This document shows positions 8,673 through 17,916 of a stretch of 64,000 nucleotides of DNA, piece by piece. Under the pieces are notes generated by a model. That model ran no database searches and had not been told where the DNA came from. It saw only the letters and a list, made by a program, of their open reading frames with translations. Numbering within the stretch: position 1 is the first letter of the stretch; every line of letters begins with the position of its first letter. This DNA comes from Methyloversatilis sp. (GTDB lineage: Bacteria; Pseudomonadota; Gammaproteobacteria; Burkholderiales; Rhodocyclaceae), in NCBI GenBank assembly GCA_017984755.1, contig JAGNYW010000011.1, positions 20,205-84,204 on the forward strand, written 5' to 3'. The position numbers and the translations under genes are program-made.

Positions 8673-9455
8673 ATGATCCGCTCGCTGTGGATTGCCCGCA
8701 CCGGCATGGATGCACATCAGACTCAGCTCGATGTCATCACCAACAACCTCGCCAACGTCAGCACCAACGGCTTCAAGCGCGCACGTGCCGTATTCGAGGA
8801 TCTGCTGTACCAGACCATGCGTCAGCCGGGTGCCCTGAACACCCAGCAGAACACCATTCCGTCGGGCCTGCAGATCGGCACTGGCGTACGCCCCGTCGCC
8901 ACCCAGCGCATCCACACCCAGGGCAATCTGCAGCAGAGCAGCAACTCACTCGATGTGGCGGTGCAGGGCGAAGGTTTCTTCCAGATCCAGATGCCCGACG
9001 GCACGCTGGCCTACACGCGTGACGGCGCATTCCAGAAGGACGCGCAGGGCGTGATGGTCACCTCCAGCGGCTTTCCGGTTCAGCCGCAGATCACCATTCC
9101 GCCTGATGCAGTATCGCTGACCATCGGTCGAGACGGCGTGGTCAGCGCGCTGCAGGCCGGTCAGGCAGCGCCGACGCAGATCGGCCAGCTTCAGCTGGCG
9201 ACCTTCGTCAATACCGGCGGTCTGCAGAGTGTGGGCGAAAACCTCTACGTCGAAACGGCGTCGAGCGGCACGCCGACGCCCAATACACCGGGTACCAACG
9301 GCGCCGGCCTGCTCAATCAGGGCTTCGTCGAAACATCGAACGTGAATGTCGTCGAAGAACTGGTGAACATGATCCAGACGCAGCGCGCCTACGAAATCAA
9401 CTCGCGCGCCATCCAGACCTCGGATGAGATGCTGGCCCGCCTGACGCAACTCTGA
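8673..9455 (+). CDS. flgG: Flagellar distal rod protein FlgG
   Basis: A 260-residue distal rod protein with [17 protein letters not shown] at the start, the [19 protein letters not shown] motif near residues 22-40, and [21 protein letters not shown] near the end, all textbook FlgG. It forms the rod section that crosses the P and L rings. A GGAGG lies 8 bases before the ATG. Confidence 0.97.
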   Translation: MIRSLWIARTGMDAHQTQLDVITNNLANVSTNGFKRARAVFEDLLYQTMRQPGALNTQQNTIPSGLQIGTGVRPVATQRIHTQGNLQQSSNSLDVAVQGEGFFQIQMPDGTLAYTRDGAFQKDAQGVMVTSSGFPVQPQITIPPDAVSLTIGRDGVVSALQAGQAAPTQIGQLQLATFVNTGGLQSVGENLYVETASSGTPTPNTPGTNGAGLLNQGFVETSNVNVVEELVNMIQTQRAYEINSRAIQTSDEMLARLTQL

Positions 9456-9489
9456 ACCTGCAAACAGCTTCCCCCGCGGAGACGCCGCA

Positions 9490-10188
9490 ATGAGCCCCCA
9501 ACGAATCCAGCTGATCGCCCGCGCCACAGGCTTCATCGTCGTGCTGCTGGTGGCGGCAACCCTTGCCGGCTGCGTCACCACGACGCCGCCGACGGCCGTG
9601 CATCAGCCGATGACGGCACGTCCGGCGCCGCGCAGCGACTATGTGCAGAACGCCGGCGCCATCTATCAGCCGGGTGCCGTGCGCCCGCTGTTCGAAGACC
9701 GTCGCGCCCGTTATGTCGGCGACACGCTGGTCATCAACATCAGCGAGCGCACCCAGGCCGCCAAGAAGTCGGCCAGTTCGGCCGATCGCACGCAGGATCT
9801 CGAGATGAACGTGCCGACCATCACCGGCATGCCGCTCAAGGGCGTGCAGGGCGCTTCCGTTGCCGCAAGCAGTGAAAACGCCTTCTCCGGCAAGGGGGCA
9901 TCGTCGGCAGACAACAACTTCACCGGTACGATCACCGTGACCGTCATCGAAGTGCTGCCCAACGGCAACCTGCTGGTGTCCGGCGAGAAACAGGTCGCGA
10001 TCAATCAAGGCAACGAATTCATCCGGTTCTCGGGCATCGTCAATTCGACGCAGATCACCGGTACCAACGCGGTCCAGTCGACACAGGTGGCCGATGCGCG
10101 CATCGAATACCGTGCGAACGGCTACATCGACGAGGCGCAGGTAATGGGCTGGCTGGCACGCTTCTTCCTTACGTTCCTGCCCATCTGA
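9490..10188 (+). CDS. flgH: Flagellar L-ring lipoprotein FlgH
   Basis: A 232-residue outer-membrane lipoprotein. The signal peptide ends in the lipobox LAGC with the acylated Cys at residue 28. Family motifs include [17 protein letters not shown] and the beta-rich [24 protein letters not shown] segment. FlgH forms the L-ring bushing around the rod. It follows flgG by 34 bases behind GGAG. Confidence 0.96.
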   Translation: MSPQRIQLIARATGFIVVLLVAATLAGCVTTTPPTAVHQPMTARPAPRSDYVQNAGAIYQPGAVRPLFEDRRARYVGDTLVINISERTQAAKKSASSADRTQDLEMNVPTITGMPLKGVQGASVAASSENAFSGKGASSADNNFTGTITVTVIEVLPNGNLLVSGEKQVAINQGNEFIRFSGIVNSTQITGTNAVQSTQVADARIEYRANGYIDEAQVMGWLARFFLTFLPI

Positions 10189-10250
10189 GGCTCAGGCTTG
10201 AGCCAAGAATCGCCGTCTGTTCCGGCCATCGGCGCCGGCCGGGCAGACGT
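10188..10250. repeat. Two hairpins in the flgH-flgI gap
   Basis: The 104-base gap is the widest inside the flgB-J operon. It holds a short stem (GGCTC/GAGCC around the flgH stop) and a larger one where CGTCTG at about 10213 pairs with CAGACG near 10245, enclosing CCGGC/GCCGG. Neither is followed by a T-run, so they look more like mRNA processing or stability elements than terminators. Confidence 0.4.
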
Positions 10251-10292
10251 ATAAACGTCGCTGGCACACTGGCGCCCGGAGGGCGAACGATC

Positions 10293-11390
10293 ATGAAACG
10301 CATCACCGCATTCCTGCTTCTCACGCTGCTGTTGTCGCTGCCGGCACACGCCGAACGCATCAAGGATCTCGCATCGCTGTCGGGCGTACGGAACAACCAG
10401 CTCATCGGCTACGGTCTGGTGGTCGGTCTGGATGGTTCAGGCGACCAGACGACGCAGACGCCTTTCACCGTGCAGAGCGTGATCAACATGCTGGGCAACA
10501 TGGGTGTCACGCTTCCGCCCGGCCAGACGCTGCAGCTGAAGAACGTCGCGGCCGTGATGGTGACCGCCAACCTGCCGCCGTTTGCGCGCCCCGGACAGAC
10601 GATGGACATCACTGTGTCGTCGATGGGCAACGCGAAGAGCCTGCGCGGCGGCACACTGGTCATGACGCCGCTCAAGGGTGCGGATGGTCAGGTCTATGGC
10701 ATCGCCCAGGGCAATGTCGTGGTGGGCGGCGCCGGTGCGTCGGCCGGTGGTGCATCGGTCACCATCAATCATCTTTCGGTCGGGCGCATCGCCGGCGGTG
10801 CAACGGTCGAACGCGCGGTCCCCACGCAGGTGGGCGAGGGCGAATTCATCCATCTGGAAACGCACACCACCGATTTCGGCACCACCCAGCGCATGGTCGA
10901 AGCCATCAATGCCGGGATGCTGCCGGGTACCGCAGTGGCGGTCGACGCGCGGCGCATCCAGGTTCGTGCGCCGCTCGATCCGGGCGAGCGTGTCGCCTTC
11001 ATGAGCCGCATGGAGAATCTCGACGTGACGCCGGCGCTGCAGGCGGCCAAGGTCATTGTCAATTCGCGCACCGGCTCTGTCGTCATGAATCAGGCCGTGA
11101 CGCTTGACGCCTGCGCAGTGGCGCACGGCAACCTGACCGTCACGGTGAGTGCGGAGCCGGTGGTCAGCCAGCCTGCGCCGCTGTCGGGCGGACAGACTGT
11201 GGTGACCGAGCGCAACCAGATAGACATTCAGCAGGAAGGCAGTGCGCTGATCAATGTGAAGAAGGGCGCCAACCTGTCGGAAGTCGTGCGCGCGCTGAAC
11301 GCGCTGGGAGCCAACCCGCAGGACCTCATCATCATCCTGCAGGCGATGAAGGCCTCCGGTGCGCTGCGTGCCGAGCTGGAAGTCATCTGA
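10293..11390 (+). CDS. flgI: Flagellar P-ring protein FlgI
   Basis: A 365-residue periplasmic ring protein with a cleaved signal peptide (about 1-20, ending AHA-E). Family blocks are seen: [20 protein letters not shown] right after cleavage, [14 protein letters not shown], and the C-terminal [21 protein letters not shown]. FlgA, encoded divergently upstream, is its assembly chaperone. Its stop overlaps the flgJ start by one base. Confidence 0.97.
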   Translation: MKRITAFLLLTLLLSLPAHAERIKDLASLSGVRNNQLIGYGLVVGLDGSGDQTTQTPFTVQSVINMLGNMGVTLPPGQTLQLKNVAAVMVTANLPPFARPGQTMDITVSSMGNAKSLRGGTLVMTPLKGADGQVYGIAQGNVVVGGAGASAGGASVTINHLSVGRIAGGATVERAVPTQVGEGEFIHLETHTTDFGTTQRMVEAINAGMLPGTAVAVDARRIQVRAPLDPGERVAFMSRMENLDVTPALQAAKVIVNSRTGSVVMNQAVTLDACAVAHGNLTVTVSAEPVVSQPAPLSGGQTVVTERNQIDIQQEGSALINVKKGANLSEVVRALNALGANPQDLIIILQAMKASGALRAELEVI

Positions 11391-12361
11391 TGGAGAACAG
11401 CGGCCTCACCACACTGGCGGCTGACGTACGGGGACTGGACGTCCTGCGCAAGGCATCGCGCGACAATTCGCCCGAAGCGCTGAAGGCGGCCGCCAAGCAG
11501 TTCGAGGCCATGTTCCTGCAGGTCGTGATCAAGTCGATGCGTGAAGCTTCACCCGGCGACGAGCTGTTCGGCGGGCAGGAAAGCAAGATGTATCAGGACA
11601 TGCTGGACCAGCAGTGGGCGCAGGTGATGACCGAGGGCGGTGGCACGGGACTGGCCCGCGTGATGGAGCGCCAGCTGGCCGCCAACGCCGGCAGCGCCGA
11701 TACGTCGAAACCGATCGACTTGAAGCCCCTGTCCGATGCCGGTCTTTTTTCCGGATTGCCGTTTCAGCCGCCGACGGCAAGGAATGCCGCCTTCCGGCAG
11801 TCCTTGCAGCCCGGGGCGGCAGAACCTGTTGCGTCCGCCATCGCCGGCCTCGCGGCCGATCAGCCGCCGCCGACGAGTGCGGGCGCTCCGGCACACGCAC
11901 GTGCGTTCGTCGAACGCGTCTGGCCGGCCGCCCTGTCGGCCAGTCGGGCGACAGGCATCCCGGCACAGTTCCTGGTAGCCCAGGCTGCGCTGGAAACCGG
12001 CTGGGGCCGGGCCGAACTTACTGCAGCCGATGGCTCTTCCAGCAATAACCTCTTCAATATCAAGGCCGGCAGCAGCTGGCAGGGGCAAACCGTCAGCGTC
12101 TCGGCGAGTGAGTATGTAGAGGGCCGCTGGACGAAGCAGAACGATGCGTTCCGCCGTTACGGTTCGTATGAAGAAAGCTTCGCCGACTACGCCAGACTGC
12201 TGCTGAACCAGCCGCGCTATGCGGGCGTGGTCGGGGCGCAGGATGCCGGCAGTTTCGCGCGCGGCCTGCAGCAGTCCGGCTACGCGACGGATCCGATGTA
12301 TGGCGCCAAGCTCGAGCGGATCATCAACGGTCCGCTGCTCCGGGCGGCGCTGTCGGAGTGA
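11390..12361 (+). CDS. flgJ: Flagellar rod cap/peptidoglycan hydrolase FlgJ
   Basis: A 323-residue, two-domain protein. The N-terminal rod-binding domain (about 30-100) has KAAAKQFEAMFLQVVIKSMR. The C-terminal glucosaminidase domain (about 165-320) has the FLVAQAALETGWGRAE motif with the catalytic Glu, then NNLFNIKAG and FRRYGSYEESFADYARLL. It caps the growing rod and opens the cell wall for it. This dual form is usual in beta- and gammaproteobacteria. Its last 38 bases overlap the convergent gene on the minus strand. Confidence 0.96.
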   Translation: MENSGLTTLAADVRGLDVLRKASRDNSPEALKAAAKQFEAMFLQVVIKSMREASPGDELFGGQESKMYQDMLDQQWAQVMTEGGGTGLARVMERQLAANAGSADTSKPIDLKPLSDAGLFSGLPFQPPTARNAAFRQSLQPGAAEPVASAIAGLAADQPPPTSAGAPAHARAFVERVWPAALSASRATGIPAQFLVAQAALETGWGRAELTAADGSSSNNLFNIKAGSSWQGQTVSVSASEYVEGRWTKQNDAFRRYGSYEESFADYARLLLNQPRYAGVVGAQDAGSFARGLQQSGYATDPMYGAKLERIINGPLLRAALSE

Positions 12362-12878
12362 CCGGCACGCCGGACCTTTCGTTCGAAGGTTCGGGCATCA
12401 ATTCAAGGCAGCGTGCGCGCATGGCCTCGGCTTGCGTATCCGCGCCGGCCCGGACGAGGGCTGTGTGACAGACGTCGATGGCGCGCAGCATCGAGACTTC
12501 GTCCGTGACGCCCAGAAAAACAGGTTTCAGATGGTGCGTGTCGCCGCGCAGCGCGCGCTCGACGCTTTTGATGAGATGAAGGCGCGCAAGCGCCAGCGAA
12601 CGGCGCGTTGTGGCGCACCCCGGTCCGGCCTCGCCCTTTGCGGTCACCAGCCCGATTGTCACGAGCCGCTGCAACGAAGCAAGGCATTCGTCATCTGCCG
12701 GGTACTGCCGGCCAAGCGCGGCAAACAGGCCGGCAAGATTCTGCCGCCCATCCACCAGTATCAGCAGCGTGCGCTCCAGCGCGCTCATCTTCATGGTTCT
12801 CCGCAAGACTTCCGAACGTCCGGCGGAAGTCTTGAAAAGCACGTCTGCACGCCCTGAGAGCTCGTTCTTTCCGGTCAT
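12324..12878 (-). CDS. Uncharacterised 184-residue protein between flgJ and flgK
   Basis: An open frame facing leftward between two rightward flagellar operons. I do not recognise a named family. Residues about 28-85 look like a small winged-helix-type fold (MSALERTLLILVDGRQNLAGL, then CLASLQRLVTIGLVTAKG), and about 95-165 is a second helical block that includes HLIKSVERAL and AIDVCHTAL. The C-terminus is Pro/Ala-rich. No membrane helix or signal peptide is seen. The ATG at 12878 is chosen because residues further upstream are Cys-rich and overlap the flgK promoter; a later Met at about residue 29 is possible. It overlaps the end of flgJ by 38 bases. Confidence 0.6.
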   Translation of the reverse strand: MTGKNELSGRADVLFKTSAGRSEVLRRTMKMSALERTLLILVDGRQNLAGLFAALGRQYPADDECLASLQRLVTIGLVTAKGEAGPGCATTRRSLALARLHLIKSVERALRGDTHHLKPVFLGVTDEVSMLRAIDVCHTALVRAGADTQAEAMRARCLELMPEPSNERSGVPVTPTAPPGAADR

Positions 12879-12921
12879 GCCGTGATTGTTGCAGCATTGT
12901 ATGACCGGAATGAAACAGAGC

Positions 12922-12937
12922 TGGCAAAGGTTTTGCT
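12922..12937 (+). promoter_or_regulatory. Sigma-54 (-24/-12) promoter of flgKL
   Basis: TGGCAAA, 4 bases, TTGCT: close to the sigma-54 consensus, with exactly 10 bases between GG (12923-12924) and GC (12935-12936). The start point is expected near 12948, which gives a 28-base leader to the flgK ATG at 12976. Confidence 0.75.
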
Positions 12938-12975
12938 TAGATGGGTCGTAAGCACTTTGAACGAGACGACACATC

Positions 12976-14919
12976 ATGGGAACGCAGCTCTACAACATCG
13001 GTATTACCGGGCTCAACGCCGCACAGGCGGGGCTGATCACGACCGGTCACAACATATCGAATGCGGCGACCCCGGGTTTCAGTCGACAGCAGGTCGTTCT
13101 GGGCACCAACGATCCGCAGCTCACCGGCGCTGGATTCCTCGGGCAGGGCGCGCGCGTCGAGACCGTGCGCCGCATCTACAACCAGTTTCTGACGGCGCAG
13201 GTCATGGAGGCGCAGACGCAGAGCGCCGAATACAGCATCTACGCGGACCAGATCGGTGCGCTCGACAATCTGCTCGCCGATTCGCAGGCCGGTCTGTCGC
13301 CTGCGATGAGCGATTTCTTCAGCGCGCTGCAGAGCGTGTCTTCATCGCCGACCTCGCTTGCGTCGCGTCAGGCCGCGATTTCTTCCGCACAGTCGATGAC
13401 GGCACGTCTGAACGCACTTGATCTACGCATCGACCAGATCCGCGAGGGCATCAATGGTGAAATTTCCGGCGCGGTGACGCAGATCAACGAGTTGGTATCG
13501 CAGGTCGCACGTTATAACGACCAGATCGTCGTGGCCCAGTCGACCACCGGTTCCAACCGATTGGCCAACGACATGCTCGACTCGCGCGACAAGATGATCA
13601 CGCAGCTCAACGAACTGGTGCGCGTGACGCAACTTCAGCAGAGCGACGGTTCTATCAATCTGTTCATCGGCAACGGCCAGCCGATCGTGGTGGGCGGAAA
13701 CGCCTTCAATCTCACTGCCACGCCATCGCTCGAGGACGCCAGCCGTACTGAAGTGACCTACACGGCACCGGGTGGCTCCGTGCTGCGGATGCAGGAAGAT
13801 TCGATCAGCGGCGGCAAGCTGGGCGGATTGCTTTCGTTCCGCCGAGACACGCTGGACGAAGCCCAGAATGCGCTGGGACGCGTTGCCATCGGGATGACTG
13901 AACAGTTCAACGCGCAGCATCTGCTGGGGCAGGACCTCGACGGTGCGCTCGGCACCGCCTTCTTCAATACGCTTTCCGGCAGCGCACTGCCGGCCAGTAC
14001 CAACAGCACGGTGGCGGCTGCGCAGGTGAATGTGACGATCGACGACTCGGCCGACCTGACCACCAGTGACTATCAACTCACCTACGACGGGGCCGCCTAC
14101 ACGCTGACCCGTCTCTCGGACGATCAGAGCTGGTCTGCTGCAACGCTCGGCGCCCTGCCGCCGCCCGGCAGTCCGCAGGGTTTCACGCTCGACTCGGGCG
14201 CAACGACGCTTGCTGCCGGGGACAGCTTCCTGATCCAGCCGACCCGCAATGGCGCCGCCGACATCCGTACGCTGCTGAAGGATCCGCGCATGCTTGCAGT
14301 GGCGGCGCCGGTGAGCACTGCCGCCGCCCTGACCAACACCGGCAGCGCCTCGATCAGTTCGGGCGAAGTGACATCGATCACCGGACTGCCGCTTGCGGCC
14401 GACATCACGCTGACCTTCGATGCCGCCAACAATCGCTTCAACGTGACCGGCGGTCCGGGTGGAACCCTCGCCTACAACCCGACCACGGATTCCGCCGGCC
14501 GCAGCTACACCTTTGCTGGCCAGGGCGGGTTCACTTTCGAGATGTCGGGCGTGCCGCGCAACGGAGACAGTTTCGTGGTGAAGGCGAATTCCAGCGGCCA
14601 GGGTGATAACCGCAACCTGCTGGCATTGGCCGCCCTGCAGGACGAGAAGACGCTGGCTGGCGGCACCACCGGATTCCAGGGCGCATACGCCCAGATGGTC
14701 GCCACGGTAGGCGCCCAGGCGCGCGAGGTGAAGGTCAATCAGAGCGCACAGAGCGTCGTGCTGGCGCGCGTGACCGAATCGCAGCAATCGCTTTCCGGCG
14801 TCAACCTGGATGAGGAGGCGGCCAATCTGCTGCGTTATCAGCAGGCCTATCAAGCTTCCGGAAAAATGATCGAACTGGCCAGCAGACTGTTCGACACCCT
14901 GCTGGCCCTCGGCCGCTGA
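12976..14919 (+). CDS. flgK: Flagellar hook-associated protein 1 FlgK
   Basis: A 647-residue junction protein. The N-terminus (GITGLNAAQAGLITTGHNISNAATPGFSRQ; core HNISNAATPGFSRQ near 28-41) and C-terminus (NLDEEAANLLRYQQAYQASGKMI) are the FlgK signatures. The long middle part forms the exposed domains. FlgK joins hook to filament after leaving the cell with FlgN as chaperone. It starts a two-gene unit with flgL, 11 bases away. Confidence 0.97.
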   Translation: MGTQLYNIGITGLNAAQAGLITTGHNISNAATPGFSRQQVVLGTNDPQLTGAGFLGQGARVETVRRIYNQFLTAQVMEAQTQSAEYSIYADQIGALDNLLADSQAGLSPAMSDFFSALQSVSSSPTSLASRQAAISSAQSMTARLNALDLRIDQIREGINGEISGAVTQINELVSQVARYNDQIVVAQSTTGSNRLANDMLDSRDKMITQLNELVRVTQLQQSDGSINLFIGNGQPIVVGGNAFNLTATPSLEDASRTEVTYTAPGGSVLRMQEDSISGGKLGGLLSFRRDTLDEAQNALGRVAIGMTEQFNAQHLLGQDLDGALGTAFFNTLSGSALPASTNSTVAAAQVNVTIDDSADLTTSDYQLTYDGAAYTLTRLSDDQSWSAATLGALPPPGSPQGFTLDSGATTLAAGDSFLIQPTRNGAADIRTLLKDPRMLAVAAPVSTAAALTNTGSASISSGEVTSITGLPLAADITLTFDAANNRFNVTGGPGGTLAYNPTTDSAGRSYTFAGQGGFTFEMSGVPRNGDSFVVKANSSGQGDNRNLLALAALQDEKTLAGGTTGFQGAYAQMVATVGAQAREVKVNQSAQSVVLARVTESQQSLSGVNLDEEAANLLRYQQAYQASGKMIELASRLFDTLLALGR

Positions 14920-14930
14920 GGAGTGATGAA

Positions 14931-16220
14931 ATGAGAATTTCGACCAACACAGTCTATGAAGCAGGTACCGCGGGGCTTCTGCGCCAGAGCGGAGACCTGT
15001 TCAAGACGCAGCAGCAGCTGTCGACAGGTCGGCGCGTGCTGGCACCGTCCGACGACCCGGTAGCGTCCGCACGAGCGCTTGAAATCGATCAGTCGAAATC
15101 GATGAATGACCAGTTCGGCGTAAATCGTCGCGATGCTGGCAGCGCGCTCGGTTTCGCGGAATCGCAGATCGCGACCGCCGGCGACGTGCTGGCGACGGCG
15201 CGCGAGCGGCTTATCCAGGCCGGAAACGCGGCGCTCGGAGATGCCGACAGAAAAGCGATCGCGACCGATCTGCGCGCCATGTTTTCCGAACTGATGGGCA
15301 TCGCCAACTCGCGCGATGCCTTCGGCGACTATCTTTTCAGTGGTTACAAGAGCACGACCCAGCCCTTTTCCGGGAGTGTCGAGGCAGGTGTCGCCTACGC
15401 CGGCGACGACGGCCAGCGCCTGGCCCAGGTTGCCAGCAATCGCCAGATCGCGATCAGCGATTCGGGCAGCAACGTCTTCATGCGGATCCCCGACGGGAAC
15501 GGGAGGTTTTCGGTGACGCCCGGCAGCACCAACAGCGGCACCGCGGTGCTGGATGCGGGCAGCGTGACCGACCGGGCGAAATGGTCCGATCCGAACAATC
15601 CGGGCAGCTTCGAAGTCGTGTTCGACGTCTCGGGCGGTGTGACGACCTATGACATCATCGACAATGCAAGCGGCGACTCGCTGCTCACTGGAGCCGCCCC
15701 TGGTGGTGCGCCGTTGCCCCGCACTTTCGCCGAGGGAGACGTCATTTTGCTGCGTTCGATCGGCAGCGAACCGCCGTTCGACTTTGGTGCGCGGTTTTCC
15801 ATGACCGGCATGCCGGCAGACGGCGACAGCGTCGAGCTCGAGATGAGTTCGTCGCAGAGCCTGTTCGAAACGCTGGGCAGCGTGATTCTGGCGCTGGAAC
15901 AGTTGGGTACCGGCGACGCTCCGTCGAGTGCGAGGGTCGGCAATGCGCTGGCGTCGGCGATTTCGAACATCGATCAGGCAACAGACAACCTGCTGACGAC
16001 GCGCGCACGCATCGGGTCGCGCAATACCGAACTTGCCGCGCTCGACTCCCTCGGCGAGGAGGTCAACCTGCAGTTCGAAACCGCGCTGTCGAGTCTGCGC
16101 GATCTGAACTACACCGAGGCGATCAGCCGTCTGACGCAGCAGCAGGCCTACCTGCAGGCGGCACAGCAGTCCTTCCTGAAGGTATCCGGGTTGTCGCTGT
16201 TCAACTTCATCGGAGCCTGA
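14931..16220 (+). CDS. flgL: Flagellar hook-associated protein 3 FlgL
   Basis: A 429-residue flagellin-like junction protein. The N-terminal helix holds QLSTGRRVLAPSDDPVASARAL, the FlgL/flagellin motif, and the C-terminus TEAISRLTQQQAYLQAAQQSFLKVSGLSLFNFI matches FlgL (core SRLTQQQAYLQAAQQSF). It places the first flagellin subunits on the FlgK ring. GAGGAGTG precedes its ATG. Confidence 0.97.
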   Translation: MRISTNTVYEAGTAGLLRQSGDLFKTQQQLSTGRRVLAPSDDPVASARALEIDQSKSMNDQFGVNRRDAGSALGFAESQIATAGDVLATARERLIQAGNAALGDADRKAIATDLRAMFSELMGIANSRDAFGDYLFSGYKSTTQPFSGSVEAGVAYAGDDGQRLAQVASNRQIAISDSGSNVFMRIPDGNGRFSVTPGSTNSGTAVLDAGSVTDRAKWSDPNNPGSFEVVFDVSGGVTTYDIIDNASGDSLLTGAAPGGAPLPRTFAEGDVILLRSIGSEPPFDFGARFSMTGMPADGDSVELEMSSSQSLFETLGSVILALEQLGTGDAPSSARVGNALASAISNIDQATDNLLTTRARIGSRNTELAALDSLGEEVNLQFETALSSLRDLNYTEAISRLTQQQAYLQAAQQSFLKVSGLSLFNFIGA

Positions 16221-16223
16221 TTC

Positions 16224-16673
16224 ATGAAGCCACAACTGTCCGTGGTCGTTGCATGCCTTCTGCTGGCTGCGTGTTCATCGCTCGATCGCACGCTGCCGAG
16301 CAGCGGTTCGGTCATACCCAACACGAAGCTGCAGCTCACGCCCGGCTACGCTACAACGGCGGAAAAACTCATCTACTTTGCCGGCGCGGCCTACATCGTC
16401 TATCTGGTGCTCGACCCGATGGCGCCGAACTGGACCATCGACGAGGCCAGGTTGTCCGACGATACGTACTACCTCGGCATGAAGAAGCTGCGCACGCGCG
16501 CCGGCGGCGAAGGTGAAGCGCGCATGGTGTTCAACCGTCGGGCCGAGCAACTGGCTCGCGCCGGCGGTTACGCCGGCTATGAAATCGTCAGCTACAGCGA
16601 AGGCATCCAGTCCGACATCATCGCCCAGCGCGTGGGCGAGGGGGTCATACAACTCAGGCACGGCACACGCTAG
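16224..16673 (+). CDS. Predicted outer-membrane-type lipoprotein, unknown function
   Basis: A 149-residue protein with a signal peptide and lipobox LAAC (acylated Cys at residue 17, followed by Ser-Ser, which favours the outer membrane). A short hydrophobic stretch follows near residues 48-62 (LIYFAGAAYIVYLVLDP). The rest is a soluble alpha/beta domain with charged repeats. It starts 3 bases after the flgL stop, so it is probably read through from the flagellar operon, but I know of no flagellar role and cannot name a family. Confidence 0.75.
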   Translation: MKPQLSVVVACLLLAACSSLDRTLPSSGSVIPNTKLQLTPGYATTAEKLIYFAGAAYIVYLVLDPMAPNWTIDEARLSDDTYYLGMKKLRTRAGGEGEARMVFNRRAEQLARAGGYAGYEIVSYSEGIQSDIIAQRVGEGVIQLRHGTR

Positions 16674-16703
16674 CGGCGGTGCGCCTCGGGTAGACTTCGC
16701 TCG

Positions 16704-17861
16704 ATGGCTCTTCCCTACTGGCGATTGTCCGCCTACTACTTCTTCTATTTCGCCTTCGTCGGTGCGTTTTCGCCTTACTTCGGCCTCTACCTCTCTTCGA
16801 TCGGTTTCACCGCGGCAGACATCGCCATCGTTATGTCGCTCATGCAGGTCATGCGCATTCTGGCGCCCAGCCTGTGGGGCTGGCTGGCAGACCGCATAGG
16901 TGCGCGCACGCCCATCATCCGGGCGGCCGGGGCGGCCAGTCTGGGCGGCTTCCTGATCTTCTTCTCTACCGAACAGTTCATCGGTGTGTTTGTCGCCATG
17001 GCGCTCATGTCTTTCTTCTGGAGTGCCTCGCTGCCGCTGGTGGAAGCGCTGACCCTCGAGCATCTGAAGTCACGGGTATCCCGCTATGGCGCCGTGCGCG
17101 TCTGGGGATCGATCGGATTCGTGGTGACGGTGCTCGTGCTCGGCGATCTGCTGGAGCGCACCGACCTCGGACTCGTGCTGTGGGCCTGCAGCGTCCTGCT
17201 GGCCGGCATATTTCTGTGCTCGCTGAGCGTACCCGAGGCGCCGGTCCATGCCGAGCGCGCGGTGGCAACGCAGTCCTTGCGTGACATCCTGCGCAGCGGC
17301 CCGGTGGCCGGATTGTTCGGTGCGGCCTTCTTCATGAGTTGTGCGCACGGCGCGCTCTACGTCTTCTATTCGATTCACCTCGATGAGCACGGCTACAGCA
17401 AGCGCCTGATCGGTGGATTGTGGACGCTCGGCGTGCTCGCTGAAATCGGCGTTTTCCTCTGCATGCCCTTGCTGCTGCGCCGTTTCACGCTACGCGCCGT
17501 GCTGATGGCGGCGCTGCTTGCCGCGAGCATCCGCTTCATCGTCATCGGCTGGGCGGTTGCCTCGCCGGCCTGGCTCGTCGGCGCGCAACTGCTGCATGGA
17601 CTGACCTTCGGCGCCTTTCACGCGAGTTCGGTGGCTGCGCTGAACCAGTGGTTCGATGCGCGTCAGCAGGCGAGGGCGCAGGCCTTGTACGGAAGCGTGT
17701 CGTTCGGCGCCGGCGGCATGGTGGGTGGCCTGCTCAGCGGCTGGATGTGGGCGCCTCTCGGGGGGGCGTGGGCGTTCGCCGTCAGTTCGTTGTTCGCGCT
17801 CGCCGGTTATCTGTTGCTGCGTCGCCTGTGGCGTGCCGATACCCTGACGGCGCAGGGCTGA
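16704..17861 (+). CDS. MFS transporter, MFS_1-like/HcaT-type
   Basis: A 385-residue integral membrane protein with about 12 hydrophobic helices. It begins YWRLSAYYFFYFAFVGAFSPYFGLYL, the typical start of the sugar/phenylpropionate-permease-like subgroup (PucC/HcaT/YcaD relatives). An MFS loop motif occurs as GWLADRIGARTP between helices 2 and 3. Substrate cannot be read from sequence. It stands alone, 30 bases after the lipoprotein gene and 55 before leuC. Confidence 0.8.
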   Translation: MALPYWRLSAYYFFYFAFVGAFSPYFGLYLSSIGFTAADIAIVMSLMQVMRILAPSLWGWLADRIGARTPIIRAAGAASLGGFLIFFSTEQFIGVFVAMALMSFFWSASLPLVEALTLEHLKSRVSRYGAVRVWGSIGFVVTVLVLGDLLERTDLGLVLWACSVLLAGIFLCSLSVPEAPVHAERAVATQSLRDILRSGPVAGLFGAAFFMSCAHGALYVFYSIHLDEHGYSKRLIGGLWTLGVLAEIGVFLCMPLLLRRFTLRAVLMAALLAASIRFIVIGWAVASPAWLVGAQLLHGLTFGAFHASSVAALNQWFDARQQARAQALYGSVSFGAGGMVGGLLSGWMWAPLGGAWAFAVSSLFALAGYLLLRRLWRADTLTAQG

Positions 17862-17877
17862 CAGTGCGTCTGCCGGT

Positions 17878-17883
17878 TATAAT
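17878..17883 (+). promoter_or_regulatory. Candidate -10 box upstream of leuC
   Basis: A perfect TATAAT sits 34 bases before the leuC start. A CTGACA lies 14 bases further up, closer than normal for a -35, so only the -10 is offered. Confidence 0.35.
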
Positions 17884-17916
17884 CATCGGTTTAGCTGATC
17901 AGCGGGAATTGCTTCA

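Noticed and set aside
10250-10275. TGGCACA before flgI as a second sigma-54 promoter
   Set aside because: At the required distance there is CC, not GC, so the -12 element is missing.
13423-14853. Long open frame antisense to flgK (476 codons)
   Set aside because: Same high-GC shadow effect; no ribosome site and no recognisable motif.
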